DNA from: an uncultured Prolixibacteraceae bacterium | GTDB lineage: Bacteria > Bacteroidota > Bacteroidia > Bacteroidales > Prolixibacteraceae | Assembly (NCBI GenBank): GCA_937915865.1 | Contig: CALGIG010000107.1 | Location: forward strand, 62,001-126,000 | DNA: 64,000 nt | Direction of reading: 5' to 3' | Shown: piece by piece, positions 44,345-53,042 of the stretch | How the letters are laid out: each line of letters begins with the position of its first letter | Position numbering within the stretch: position 1 is the first letter of the stretch | The notes under the pieces: model-generated | Database searches by the model: none | What the model saw: the letters and a program-made list of their open reading frames with translations, nothing else | What the model was told of the DNA's origin: nothing | Position numbers and translations under genes: made by a program

Positions 44345-44439
44345 AATTGTTTATTGATTTTTGATGCTATAAATTTTGAATTCAGATAAATAAGAATAAC
44401 GAGAATTTCTAAACTATAACCAAACATTACTAAAACGAA

Positions 44440-46068
44440 ATGAAACAAGCGAAGAAAGGTCTTTTCACAACAGAAGATGGAAGAAATCATACGTTTATAT
44501 TCTTTCTGGTTGCACTTCTGTTTACTCTGTGGGCTGTGGGCAATAGCCTGATTGACACAATGGATAAACATTTTCAGGATTATTATCATCTTACCAAAGC
44601 CGACTCGGCTAATGTTCAATTCTCACATTATCTGGGCTATTTTTTCATGGCTTTGCCTGCCGGATGGTTTATTCATAAACTTGGTTACAAATGGGGCATT
44701 ATCCTTGGTTTAAGTCTTGCCGCAGTTGGGTGTTTGTGGTTTTATCCGGCCACCAAAATCGATGGATTCTGGGCCGTTCTTTTGGGTGTTTGCCTGGTAG
44801 CAATGGGCTTTTCGTTTCTCGAAACTGTAGCAAACCCGTACACCACTGTACTTGGAAATCCTAAATATTCTGCTTCGCGCATTAATCTTGCCCAGTCGTT
44901 TAATGCAATTGGATGGCCAATTGCCCCATTTATTGGCGGATTGTATTTTTATCATTCCGACAATTCACTTACAGCTCAGCAAAATGCTGAAATTGCCCAC
45001 AAAACGATGTGGGTGCCATATATTGGTATCGCTTTAATTATTGGAGTTCTTATTCTTGCCTTTATAAAAAGTAACATGCCCGATGTTACAGAAGACGCAA
45101 ATGCCAACAAAGAACCTGAAAACGATAAAGCTAAGGTTGATGTTTTCGGGCAGCAAAGCCGGATGTCGACTATCCTTTTATATGTATGTGCTATTTTGTT
45201 CAGTTTTGCGCTGGGGATGATTATTCGTTTCTTTGTACAGTTATTCTATATGGACCGGGAAACTCTTGCCAATCCTGAAGCAATGGCAGCTTTAAATCAT
45301 ACGCTTACCCGGGTATTTTATATTGTAACAGGAATTAGCGGTTTGGCATCTGTAGCATTTATTGTTTTTAAAAAGCAAACACTCATTCATAAAAATAGTC
45401 TTTGGTCTGCTCCACATTTTTCAGGAGCAACAATTGCACAATTTCTTTATGTCGCAGCTCAGGCTGGAATTTTTAGTTTCTTTATTAATTATATGGTTGA
45501 AGAAGTTCCATCGATAAGCGAAAGTTTTAAAGCTAGTTTTATTATTGGAGGTGAAAGCGGCTCGATATTGCGCGATGGCGCTTTTTTTCTTAGCGAAAAA
45601 GGTGCAACTTCATTAATGTCGTGGTTGGCATTTCCGTTATTCCTTTTAGGCCGGTTTACCGGTTCGTTTATTCTGAGGGTAACAAAAGCCCATAATATGC
45701 TTGGCCTGTATTCTTTTATTAATGTGATTTTAATGCTTGTTGTTGTTGCCAAATTAGGGTGGATTTCGGTAATTGCAGTTTTCCTTAGTTTCTTCTTTAT
45801 GTCAATCATGTTCCCAACAATTTTCTCACTTGGAATATGGGGATTAGGTGAAAAATCGAAATTGGCATCTTCATTTATTGTTATGGCTATTATGGGAGGT
45901 GCTGTGCTACCTAAAGTTATGGGTGCAATCGCCGATAAAGATGGAATGTCGGCAGGCTACATTGTTCCAGCTGTTTGCTTTGGAGTAATTGCTCTTTATG
46001 GATTCTTTTGGACAAAGTTAAGTGGTTCGGAAGGGCTTAGCAAAGTAAAAATTGGATCGGGACATTGA
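44440..46068 (+). CDS. fucP: FucP-type MFS sugar:H+ symporter, probably for L-fucose
   Basis: The 542-residue protein has about twelve TM segments and an FHS-family N-terminus: LVALLFTLWAVGNSLIDTMDKHFQ followed by FSHYLGYFFMALPAGWFIHKLGYK. The segment FLETVANPYTTVLG and NLAQSFNAIGWPIAPFIGG are typical of FucP-like permeases. It is longer than E. coli FucP (438) because of extended loops in the middle and before the last helices. A mutarotase and a GH29 fucosidase follow on the same strand, which supports L-fucose as the substrate. Glucose/galactose specificity is the alternative. Confidence 0.82.
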   Translation: MKQAKKGLFTTEDGRNHTFIFFLVALLFTLWAVGNSLIDTMDKHFQDYYHLTKADSANVQFSHYLGYFFMALPAGWFIHKLGYKWGIILGLSLAAVGCLWFYPATKIDGFWAVLLGVCLVAMGFSFLETVANPYTTVLGNPKYSASRINLAQSFNAIGWPIAPFIGGLYFYHSDNSLTAQQNAEIAHKTMWVPYIGIALIIGVLILAFIKSNMPDVTEDANANKEPENDKAKVDVFGQQSRMSTILLYVCAILFSFALGMIIRFFVQLFYMDRETLANPEAMAALNHTLTRVFYIVTGISGLASVAFIVFKKQTLIHKNSLWSAPHFSGATIAQFLYVAAQAGIFSFFINYMVEEVPSISESFKASFIIGGESGSILRDGAFFLSEKGATSLMSWLAFPLFLLGRFTGSFILRVTKAHNMLGLYSFINVILMLVVVAKLGWISVIAVFLSFFFMSIMFPTIFSLGIWGLGEKSKLASSFIVMAIMGGAVLPKVMGAIADKDGMSAGYIVPAVCFGVIALYGFFWTKLSGSEGLSKVKIGSGH

Positions 46069-46118
46069 ATATGTGGAAAATTTCTGATTTGGAAATTTAA
46101 ATTATAAATTGATTTACA

Positions 46119-46490
46119 ATGGAATACGCTGAAGTATCAAAGCTTCCTGTTTTTAAGAGGTTTTGTAAAACACTGTCACTGAAGGATGACCCCCGGTTGA
46201 TTGAAGATTATAAAAAAGTACATGCACCAAATGCCGCATGGCCCGAAATTACCCAGGGAATGAAGGATGTGGGCATCATAGATATGGAAATTTATATTTG
46301 TGGTACACGTTTGTTCATGATAATGGATACTGTTGCCGATTTTGATCACGAAAAAGCCATGGCCGAACTGGCAACCAAGCCTCGTCAAGGCGAATGGGAA
46401 GCTTATGTCGCCCGTTTTCAACAAACTTCATCAGAAGCCACTGCTGATGAAAAATGGCAATTGGTGGAACGTATTTATAAGCTCGATTAA
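46119..46490 (+). CDS. RhaM-family (L-rhamnose type) sugar mutarotase
   Basis: The 123-residue protein fits the RhaM/YiiL family (PF05336), which interconverts anomers of 6-deoxy sugars. Motifs seen are LIEDYKKVHAPNAAWPEI, IDMEIYICGTRLFMIMD and the C-terminal EKWQLVERIYKLD. The true fucose mutarotase FucU is a different family. Because this gene lies between a FucP-type permease and a fucosidase, the natural substrate here is probably L-fucose. It begins 50 bases after the permease gene. A terminator-like hairpin follows at 46519-46555. Confidence 0.85.
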   Translation: MEYAEVSKLPVFKRFCKTLSLKDDPRLIEDYKKVHAPNAAWPEITQGMKDVGIIDMEIYICGTRLFMIMDTVADFDHEKAMAELATKPRQGEWEAYVARFQQTSSEATADEKWQLVERIYKLD

Positions 46491-46518
46491 AACTTTCAGT
46501 ATCATAGAAATATCTCTG

Positions 46519-46555
46519 AAATCCCGGTCGATTTGGTTTGGCTGGGATTTTTTTC
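46519..46555 (+). terminator. Intra-operon terminator-like hairpin
   Basis: AAATCCCGGTC pairs with GGCTGGGATTT (11 bp with two G-U) around a 10-base loop and is followed by TTTTTCC. It lies 25 bases before the fucosidase start and could lower read-through or protect the upstream mRNA. Confidence 0.6.
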
Positions 46556-46579
46556 CTAAACCAAACTAAACCTGAAATA

Positions 46580-47989
46580 ATGAAACGTAGAAATATGTTA
46601 AAAACGGCGGCTGCATTGCCAGCTATTCCGTTTATTACCACCTTTTCGAAAGTAATGGGTATAACAAATGAACCTACCAAACTGAATCCTACTCAAGAAA
46701 TTGGAAAAATAGAACGTTTTGGCGATGATCGCGACTGGTTTTTCGATAAACGTTTTGGAATGTTTGTACATTGGGGAATTTATTCTATTCCGGGTTGGCA
46801 CGAACAACACCAATGGAGGGCTCGTATTCCTAGAAATGAATATATTAAACTTGCACAACAATGGAATCCGACGAAGTTTAATCCGGAACGATGGCTCGAT
46901 TTAATGGAAGAAGCCGGAATGAAATACATGACTGTCACCACTAAACATCACGATGGGTTTTGCTTATGGGATACCAGTCAAACTCGGTTTAATACCATGA
47001 ATACGCCTTATAAAAAGGATATTCTGGGTATACTTGCTGAAGCTTGCCACAAAAGAAATATTCCGCTGTGTTTGTATTATTCTATTGCCGATTGGAATCA
47101 TCCGAATTATCCCAATCAAGGCCGGCACCATGAATTACTTCCGCAACCGGCGGATTCGCCTGATTGGGGAAAGTACATGGAATTTTTGAAAGCACAAGTT
47201 CGCGAACTTTGCACCAATTATGGCGAAATACACGGATTCTGGTGGGATATGAATGTTCCTCAATATAAAGATAAATCGGTTAATGCCATGATTCGTCAGC
47301 TTCAACCCAAGGCTGTGATTAATAACCGCGGTTTTGACGAGGGAGATTTTGGAACACCTGAACGGGATTTTGATGGCGTAGCGGCAGAGGCCAAAAAGTT
47401 TGTGCACCCAACAGAAGCTTGCCAGTCTGTTGGAATGGAAAGTTGGGGTTATAAGAAAGATGAAGATTATTACACCGATCGTCATCTTATTAGCAGTATC
47501 GACAAATACCTGGCGCGTGATGCCAATTATTTACTGAATGTTGGTCCAACTGGCGAAGGCATGATTCCAGATGAAGCTGCTGCAATTTTACGAAGCATAG
47601 GAACGTGGAAGAAAACGGTTGATGAGGCATTTCAGAATGTACAGTTTGATTCAGAACTTGTCGGTTCAACCGATGTACTTGTAACCAAAAGAGAACAAAC
47701 GATTTATATTCATCTGAATAAACTGCCGGTTGGCTCTGGAGTTAAACTTAAGCCAATTAATGTAATGCCATCAAAGGCTATTTTACTCAATACCGGGCAA
47801 CCAATTGATTGTGTTGTAAATTTATGCCCGAGTGATCATGCCTCACAACAACCTTATCTTCGAATTAGAAATTTGCCGGTTAACGAGACCATGAATACTG
47901 TTTTGGTTGCAAAACTCGAATTTGTAAAACCTCTTGAAGAAATTAGTAAAACTGGTAATCTGAAAAACGATGTTGAATTGACAAAATAA
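46580..47989 (+). CDS. GH29 alpha-L-fucosidase, exported
   Basis: I choose the ATG at 46580 (469 residues), which gives a signal with an Arg pair (MKRRNMLKTAAALPAIPF) that may use the Tat route. The GH29 barrel shows FGMFVHWGIYSIPGWHEQH (about 59-77), TVTTKHHDGFCLWDT (about 118-132) and the nucleophile D223 in EIHGFWWDMNVP. A C-terminal beta-domain follows (about 355-460). It removes terminal L-fucose from glycans; the FucP-type permease and the mutarotase upstream would then take in and process the sugar. Confidence 0.93.
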   Translation: MKRRNMLKTAAALPAIPFITTFSKVMGITNEPTKLNPTQEIGKIERFGDDRDWFFDKRFGMFVHWGIYSIPGWHEQHQWRARIPRNEYIKLAQQWNPTKFNPERWLDLMEEAGMKYMTVTTKHHDGFCLWDTSQTRFNTMNTPYKKDILGILAEACHKRNIPLCLYYSIADWNHPNYPNQGRHHELLPQPADSPDWGKYMEFLKAQVRELCTNYGEIHGFWWDMNVPQYKDKSVNAMIRQLQPKAVINNRGFDEGDFGTPERDFDGVAAEAKKFVHPTEACQSVGMESWGYKKDEDYYTDRHLISSIDKYLARDANYLLNVGPTGEGMIPDEAAAILRSIGTWKKTVDEAFQNVQFDSELVGSTDVLVTKREQTIYIHLNKLPVGSGVKLKPINVMPSKAILLNTGQPIDCVVNLCPSDHASQQPYLRIRNLPVNETMNTVLVAKLEFVKPLEEISKTGNLKNDVELTK

Positions 47990-48367
47990 AACATAAACGC
48001 TTGGTTTAATGTAAAACTAAAATCATAATTCTTACTTCTTCTTGGCTTTTGCTTTAAAACTGCGTATTTATTCTTTAATTTGTTAGTTTATGTGTTGATT
48101 TTCAGTATTTAAGGTGCTGTTTGATTTTATCTGATTTTTCGACGTCCAAAATGCTGACTAAAATCATTCGTGTTATTAAACATTCATTTCGTAGAGGTTA
48201 AATTACTGAAAATAAGATAGATAAATTTGAATTTGTTTTTGAAGGTTTAGAATAACCATAACCCGAATATTTTACCTTTGAATGAGAATAAAATTCAAAA
48301 AATGATGAGACAAATCTAATCGAATAAGGAGGCGTTTCATTCAGCCTAAAAGATTAAAAGTAAAGGT
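47990..48367. other. 378-base upstream region of gdhA
   Basis: AT-rich DNA with a likely gdhA promoter (TACCTTTG at 48273-48280). A TAAGGAGG at about 48325-48332 looks like a Shine-Dalgarno site but is over 30 bases from the start codon. No ORF, tRNA or strong hairpin seen; no fucosidase terminator was recognised. Confidence 0.5.
48273..48280 (+). promoter_or_regulatory. Putative -7 box of gdhA
   Basis: TACCTTTG matches TAnnTTTG; the transcript would have a leader of about 80 bases before the ATG at 48368. Confidence 0.45.
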
Positions 48368-49702
48368 ATGAAAGCAGACATTAACGAATTTTTAGAATCC
48401 CTGAAAGCACGTACACCGGGCGAACGTGAGTTTCATCAGGCAGTTCAGGAAGTAGTAGAATCGATTTGGGATGTGTACCAAAAGAATCCCAGATATCAAA
48501 AAGCAAAAATATTGGAACGAATTGTTGAACCCGAAAGAGTAGTAATGTTTCGTGTCCCCTGGGTTGACGATCGCGGAGAAGTTCAGGTTAATCGTGGATA
48601 CCGCGTCGAATTTAATTCGGCTATTGGTCCATATAAAGGCGGATTACGTTTTCACCCCACAGTAACGTTAAGTGTACTGAAATTTCTGGGTTTTGAACAA
48701 ACGTTTAAAAATAGCCTGACCACTTTACCAATGGGTGGGGGAAAAGGAGGTTCCGACTTCAGCCCGAAAGGAAAATCGGACAACGAAATTATGCATTTCT
48801 GCCAATCGTTTATGACAGAACTGGCCCGCCACATTGGTCCAAATACAGATGTCCCGGCTGGAGACATTGGCGTTGGCGGTCGGGAAATTGGTTTTCTTTT
48901 TGGTCAGTACAAACGATTGAGAAACGAATTTACTGGTGTGCTAACCGGTAAAGGATTAGGCTGGGGTGGTAGTTTAATCCGTCCTGAAGCAACAGGGTTT
49001 GGCGCTGTTTATTTTGTGCAACACATGTTGGCCAATTTGGGCCAGAAAATTGAAGGAAAAACTTTTGCCGTTTCAGGTTTTGGAAATGTTGCCTGGGGCG
49101 CTATCCTGAAAATTAATGAATTAGGAGGAAAGGTGGTCACAATCTCGGGGCCTGATGGATACATTTATGATGCAGATGGAATAACAGGCGAAAAAGTTGA
49201 TTACCTGCTCGAACTTCGTGCTTCAAACAACGATATTGTTGCCCCTTATGCCGATGAATTTGGCGCTCAGTTTATTTCGGGTAAAAAACCGTGGGAATGT
49301 CCGGTGGATATAGCCATGCCATGTGCTTGCGAAAATGAATTAAATCTCGAAGATGCCAAAATATTGGTTCAGAATGGATGTAAATTAGTAGCTGAAACCT
49401 CGAATATGGGATGTACAGCTGAAGCTATGGAATACCTGACTGAGGCAATCAGTTATGCCCCGGGAAAAGCTGTTAATGCTGGTGGTGTTGCTGTTTCGGG
49501 GTTGGAAATGTCGCAAAATTCGATTCGGATGAACTGGCCGAAGGAAGAAGTTGACATGTATTTACACCGGATTATGAAAGATATTCACGAAACCTGCGTG
49601 AAGTATGGAAAAAAAGGCGATAAAGTTAACTATGTGGTGGGAGCTAATGTTGGAGGTTTTGTGAAAGTGGCCGACGCTATGCTTGCTCAGGGAATAGTAT
49701 AA
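48368..49702 (+). CDS. gdhA: NADP-type glutamate dehydrogenase
   Basis: The 444-residue enzyme makes glutamate from 2-oxoglutarate and ammonia. Catalytic Lys126 lies in LPMGGGKGGSDFSP, after the substrate-binding stretch YRVEFNSAIGPYKGGLRFHP (about 78-97). The Rossmann loop VSGFGNVAWGA binds the cofactor. Length and sequence style match the hexameric NADPH-dependent GdhA of Bacteroides and E. coli (447). It is monocistronic, with its own promoter and a perfect 14-bp terminator. Confidence 0.96.
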   Translation: MKADINEFLESLKARTPGEREFHQAVQEVVESIWDVYQKNPRYQKAKILERIVEPERVVMFRVPWVDDRGEVQVNRGYRVEFNSAIGPYKGGLRFHPTVTLSVLKFLGFEQTFKNSLTTLPMGGGKGGSDFSPKGKSDNEIMHFCQSFMTELARHIGPNTDVPAGDIGVGGREIGFLFGQYKRLRNEFTGVLTGKGLGWGGSLIRPEATGFGAVYFVQHMLANLGQKIEGKTFAVSGFGNVAWGAILKINELGGKVVTISGPDGYIYDADGITGEKVDYLLELRASNNDIVAPYADEFGAQFISGKKPWECPVDIAMPCACENELNLEDAKILVQNGCKLVAETSNMGCTAEAMEYLTEAISYAPGKAVNAGGVAVSGLEMSQNSIRMNWPKEEVDMYLHRIMKDIHETCVKYGKKGDKVNYVVGANVGGFVKVADAMLAQGIV

Positions 49703-49726
49703 GTCTATTTGTCAGATATTCTGATT

Positions 49727-49770
49727 ATCCCGTAAATCTGTTCTTTGGAGCAGATTTACGGGATTTATTT
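49727..49770 (+). terminator. gdhA terminator
   Basis: ATCCCGTAAATCTG and its perfect complement form a 14-bp stem with a 10-base loop, followed by TTATTTTATTT. Confidence 0.88.
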
Positions 49771-49905
49771 TATTTCACTCTACATAAAGCAACGGGATGT
49801 TTTTCATAAAAGTACCCAACTTTTGTTTTTTTATACAATAAGATAATATTCACTTCATATTCAGGTGCTTTATTTTTCCTTATTTTGGTGAAATTTTGGA
49901 AAAAA

Positions 49906-50670
49906 ATGCTGATTGATTCACATTCTCATATCTATTCCACCGATTTTATTTATGATTTGGATGAAGTAGTCCAACGTGCCTATTCAAACGATGTACGGAA
50001 AATTGTTCTTCCTAATATCGACAGTTCTTCAGTGAAAAACCTGTTGAACCTTGTTGATACTTATCCGCATATTTGTTTTCCGCTGATGGGTTTACACCCA
50101 ACATCGGTAAATCAGGATTATCAGGAAGAATTACAGGTGGTTGAGTATTGGCTGAAAAAGCGGAAATTTTATGGGATTGGAGAAATTGGGATTGACCTTT
50201 ATTGGGAAAAAGCATTTTTGGAAGAACAGATTAATGCCTTTCGGTTTCAGCTCAATTTGGCCAAGGAATATGATTTGCCGGTTGTTATCCATGTACGTGA
50301 TTCATTCGACGAAGTTTACCAGGTACTTACTGATATGAAAGACTACAATTTAAAGGGAATATTCCACAGTTTTTCGGGGACTTTGGAACAGGCTAATATG
50401 ATAATTGAGCTTGGATTTAAAATTGGAGTTAACGGAATAGTCACTTTCAAAAAAAATGGAATCGATGAGGTGATTAAAGAAATTTCTCCTTCTCACCTAG
50501 TCCTGGAAACTGATTCACCTTATTTAACTCCTACTCCTTTCAGGGGAAAAAGAAACGAAAGTTCTTATTTGACTTATATTGCCCAGAAAGTTGCTGACAT
50601 TCACCACATGCCGGTTGGCGATATTGCAAAAATAACTACTGAAAACGCCCGTAAAATATTTGGAATTTAG
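49906..50670 (+). CDS. TatD-family metal-dependent deoxyribonuclease
   Basis: I choose the ATG at 49906 (MLIDSHSHIYSTDF, 254 residues); the frame is open to a TTG at 49885. TatD proteins are TIM-barrel nucleases involved in DNA repair. Metal ligands are the HSHIY pair, E in GIGEIGIDLYW, H in PVVIHVRDS, H in IFHSFSGT and D in LETDSPYLTP. Length is normal (about 255-260). Single gene between the gdhA terminator and ansA. Confidence 0.93.
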   Translation: MLIDSHSHIYSTDFIYDLDEVVQRAYSNDVRKIVLPNIDSSSVKNLLNLVDTYPHICFPLMGLHPTSVNQDYQEELQVVEYWLKKRKFYGIGEIGIDLYWEKAFLEEQINAFRFQLNLAKEYDLPVVIHVRDSFDEVYQVLTDMKDYNLKGIFHSFSGTLEQANMIIELGFKIGVNGIVTFKKNGIDEVIKEISPSHLVLETDSPYLTPTPFRGKRNESSYLTYIAQKVADIHHMPVGDIAKITTENARKIFGI

Positions 50671-50837
50671 CGTACTACCTATAATTTGCTACATTGACTT
50701 GTTCAAAAAATCGGAATGTTTCTGAACGGAGATGCAAAAGATATATCCGACTTTTTTGCCCCTTTCGTAGCCAGGAGACAAAAACGCAAGAAAAATTGTT
50801 GGTTACCCTAAATTTTTTTAAGTAGAGTTAATTTCTG

Positions 50838-50845
50838 TAATTTTG
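50838..50845 (+). promoter_or_regulatory. Putative -7 box of ansA
   Basis: TAATTTTG matches TAnnTTTG, 68 bases upstream of the GTG start. The -33 part is unclear. Confidence 0.3.
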
Positions 50846-50913
50846 ATTTTTTAAACTTCCGCTTCTATAAAGTGGTCACGGAAATGTTAATCAGTCGATT
50901 TTAAAGCAAGCAA

Positions 50914-51945
50914 GTGGAAACAAAACCTTCTATCCTTATCATTTATACCGGCGGAACAATCGGTATGGTTCAAAAGTCATCAAACGGGGCCCTGGTTCCC
51001 ATGAAATTTGATGAGATTCAAGAAGAAGTTCCTGAGTTAGATCGGTTAGGCGTCAATCTTCAGGTTGTAACTTTTACACCTCCAATCGATTCTTCGAATA
51101 TGACCCCGGCAATTTGGGTGAAAATTGCCAATACCATTGAACGAAATTACAGCAGGTTTGATGGCTTTGTTATTTTACATGGCACTGATACAATGGCCTA
51201 TACAGCTTCTGCACTTAGTTACATGTTCGAGAATCTGGATAAGCCTATCGTTTTAACTGGTTCACAGCTTCCTATTGGGATACTTCGTACCGATGGTAAA
51301 GAGAACCTGATTACTTCCATTCAGATTGCTGCTGCCAAACGTCACGGACAAGCGATTGTCCCGGAAGTATGTGTTTATTTCAATTCTAAACTTTTTCGTG
51401 GAAATCGCATATCAAAGCGTCACGCCGATGATTTTAGTGCATTTTCATCTGTAAATTATCCACCACTGGCAACGGCCGGTGTCGAGATTAAATATTTTAA
51501 TGAAAATATTCATCGGTATGTAAATAAAGGTATCCTGAAAGTTCGTACCCATTTCGATGAACAGGTGGTAGTATTGAAGATATTTCCCGGTATTGGAAAA
51601 CTTGTTTTTGAAAGCATATTAAGTATTCCAGGTTTAAAAGGTGTTGTTCTGGAGTCTTTTGGTTCGGGGAATATACCTATGTCGCGCTGGATGATCAGTC
51701 AAATAAAAAATGCAATCAAACGTAAAATTATAGTCCTAAATGTTACTCAATGCCAGGGAGGGGCTGTTAATATGGGGCGTTACGAAACTGGCATCGAGCT
51801 TGAACATGCCGGCGTGGTTAGTGGAAAAGATATGACAACCGAAGCCGCCGTTACCAAACTAATGTTTCTACTTGGGCAAGGTCTTGAGCATGAAGAGATA
51901 AAACTTCACCTTAATAAAAGTTTAATTGGTGAGATGAGCGAATAG
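50914..51945 (+). CDS. ansA: L-asparaginase type I
   Basis: The 343-residue cytoplasmic enzyme hydrolyses asparagine to aspartate and ammonia. The first catalytic Thr is in IIYTGGTIGMVQ (about 9-20) and the second triad lies in VILHGTDTMAYTASALSYM (about 87-105). The start is a GTG at 50914, chosen because it gives the usual N-terminus before the TGGTIG motif. No signal peptide is present, as expected for type I. Aspartate made here could pass to aspA, and the released ammonia to gdhA or glnN. Confidence 0.93.
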   Translation: METKPSILIIYTGGTIGMVQKSSNGALVPMKFDEIQEEVPELDRLGVNLQVVTFTPPIDSSNMTPAIWVKIANTIERNYSRFDGFVILHGTDTMAYTASALSYMFENLDKPIVLTGSQLPIGILRTDGKENLITSIQIAAAKRHGQAIVPEVCVYFNSKLFRGNRISKRHADDFSAFSSVNYPPLATAGVEIKYFNENIHRYVNKGILKVRTHFDEQVVVLKIFPGIGKLVFESILSIPGLKGVVLESFGSGNIPMSRWMISQIKNAIKRKIIVLNVTQCQGGAVNMGRYETGIELEHAGVVSGKDMTTEAAVTKLMFLLGQGLEHEEIKLHLNKSLIGEMSE

Positions 51946-51992
51946 ATTTTTTATTTGTTTTTTTCGTACTTTCGGGCGCGAAAATAGTTAAG

Positions 51993-52080
51993 GGAGAGAT
52001 GCAAGAGTGGCTGAATTGGCACGCCTGGAAAGCGTGTGTACCTCTAAAGGGTACCGCGGGTTCGAATCCCGCTCTCTCCG
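51993..52080 (+). tRNA. tRNA-Ser (anticodon GGA)
   Basis: The sequence folds as a class II tRNA with a long variable arm. The acceptor stem GGAGAGA pairs with TCTCTCC, with discriminator G at 52080. The anticodon arm is CACGC-CTGGAAA-GCGTG with anticodon GGA, which reads serine UCC and UCU. The T arm GCGGG-TTCGAAT-CCCGC is standard. The 3' CCA is not encoded. A strong hairpin terminator follows at 52116-52160. Confidence 0.96.
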
Positions 52081-52115
52081 CAAAATAGTATTTCCAATCA
52101 TTTATTTAGATGTAT

Positions 52116-52160
52116 AACACCCAATTTTACACTTTAAAATGTAAGATTGGGTGTTTTTAA
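52116..52160 (+). terminator. Terminator after tRNA-Ser
   Basis: AACACCCAATTTTACA pairs with TGTAAGATTGGGTGTT (16 bp, one G-U) around an 8-base loop, followed by a T-run. Confidence 0.88.
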
Positions 52161-52298
52161 TTATAAGCTAAGAGGCAGAAAAGGTCTGGAACCAATTGGA
52201 AAGCGGTAGAGACGGATAAAAGTATTTTTGAATTGCTTGATGTTCCGTGTTACAAGTTTTGCAATTGATTGTAAAATATTATTTCTAACCAAAAACAA

Positions 52299-52306
52299 TA
52301 TATTTG
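52299..52306 (+). promoter_or_regulatory. Putative -7 box of the ECF sigma gene
   Basis: TATATTTG matches TAnnTTTG. It overlaps the first possible TTG codon of the sigma frame, so translation should begin further downstream, for instance at the TTG at 52325. Confidence 0.4.
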
Positions 52307-52324
52307 CAGATCACTTTCAGAATC

Positions 52325-52912
52325 TTGAAAAATTTAAGGTCAAATAGCGAGCTTCTTATACTCATTCAAAAGGATGATCGGGTTGCTTTTTTTCATATCT
52401 ATGAAAGATACTGTAAAAAGTTATATTGGTTTGTTTTAAAATACTTAAAACAGAAAGAAGATGCTGAAGAGATTGTCCAGGAAGTTTTCGTGAAAATCTG
52501 GAAATCCCGCGATAAAATTGACGCCTATTCTTCGTTTGAATCTTTTTTGTTTACAATGGCATACAATGCTACGATTAGTATGTTGCGCAAAAAGGCCAGC
52601 GAGGCAAAATATATTGAGTATTTAAAATCGTTGCAGCAGGTTAATGACACCCCTGATCTTATTGGTGAAATCCAGTATAATGAATTAAACAATAGGGTGC
52701 ATTCGTTGTTGAACGAATTAACCCCACGCCAAAAAGAAATATTCCTATTAAGTCGTGAGGAAGGATTATCTCACAACGAAATTGCGCAGCAACTAGGCAT
52801 ATCGGTAAATACTGTAAAAAAGCACATTGCAAATACACTTGCCTTCCTAAAATCTCATATTGATAATGATTTAATAATCAATATGTTATTTGTTTTTCTA
52901 TTTCTTTCTTAA
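52325..52912 (+). CDS. ECF-type RNA polymerase sigma factor
   Basis: The protein of about 195 residues has sigma-70 region 2 (FFHIYERYCKKLYWFVLKYLKQKEDAEEIVQEVFVKIW) and region 4 (LNELTPRQKEIFLLSREEGLSHNEIAQQLGISVNTVKKHI), the layout of SigW/FecI-like sigma factors of Bacteroidota. There is no ATG near the N-terminus. The frame is open back to a TTG at 52304, but that lies in a likely promoter box, so I place the start at the TTG at 52325 (LKNLRSNSELLILIQ). It is followed by a FecR-like anti-sigma gene and an STN-containing SusC, so it should be released when the receptor binds its glycan. Confidence 0.88.
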   Translation: MKNLRSNSELLILIQKDDRVAFFHIYERYCKKLYWFVLKYLKQKEDAEEIVQEVFVKIWKSRDKIDAYSSFESFLFTMAYNATISMLRKKASEAKYIEYLKSLQQVNDTPDLIGEIQYNELNNRVHSLLNELTPRQKEIFLLSREEGLSHNEIAQQLGISVNTVKKHIANTLAFLKSHIDNDLIINMLFVFLFLS

Positions 52913-53013
52913 AAAAAAACATTTTTTACATACTCCCTATCGCTAGGTTGAGCGTATAAGGTTTTGGAATTTTTAAAGAGAAAGTTAATGCTATAATTGG
53001 GATATTAATTATT

Positions 53014-53038
53014 GCCTCCCTTAATTTATTTGGGAGGT
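53014..53038 (+). promoter_or_regulatory. Hairpin covering a Shine-Dalgarno-like site before the FecR gene
   Basis: GCCTCCC pairs with GGGAGGT around an 11-base loop. The right arm holds GGGAGG, which ends 5 bases before a TTG (53043) and 14 bases before an ATG (53052). Strong Shine-Dalgarno sites are uncommon in this phylum, so the hairpin could regulate translation. Confidence 0.45.
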
Positions 53039-53042
53039 ATAC

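Larger units (their letters stand above)
44108..44439. other. Regulatory region upstream of the fucose module
   Basis: About 330 bases precede the permease gene. Three inverted repeats cluster in it at 44268-44344 (listed separately). No complete TAnnTTTG box was found; TAAATTTTG near 44371 has one base too many. No ORF is credible. Confidence 0.5.

Noticed and set aside
48301..48367. Possible riboswitch or attenuator in the gdhA leader
   Set aside because: Only a 4-bp stem (AGGC with GCCT) is visible and no known riboswitch core is recognisable. The TAAGGAGG there is too far from the start codon to act as a ribosome site.
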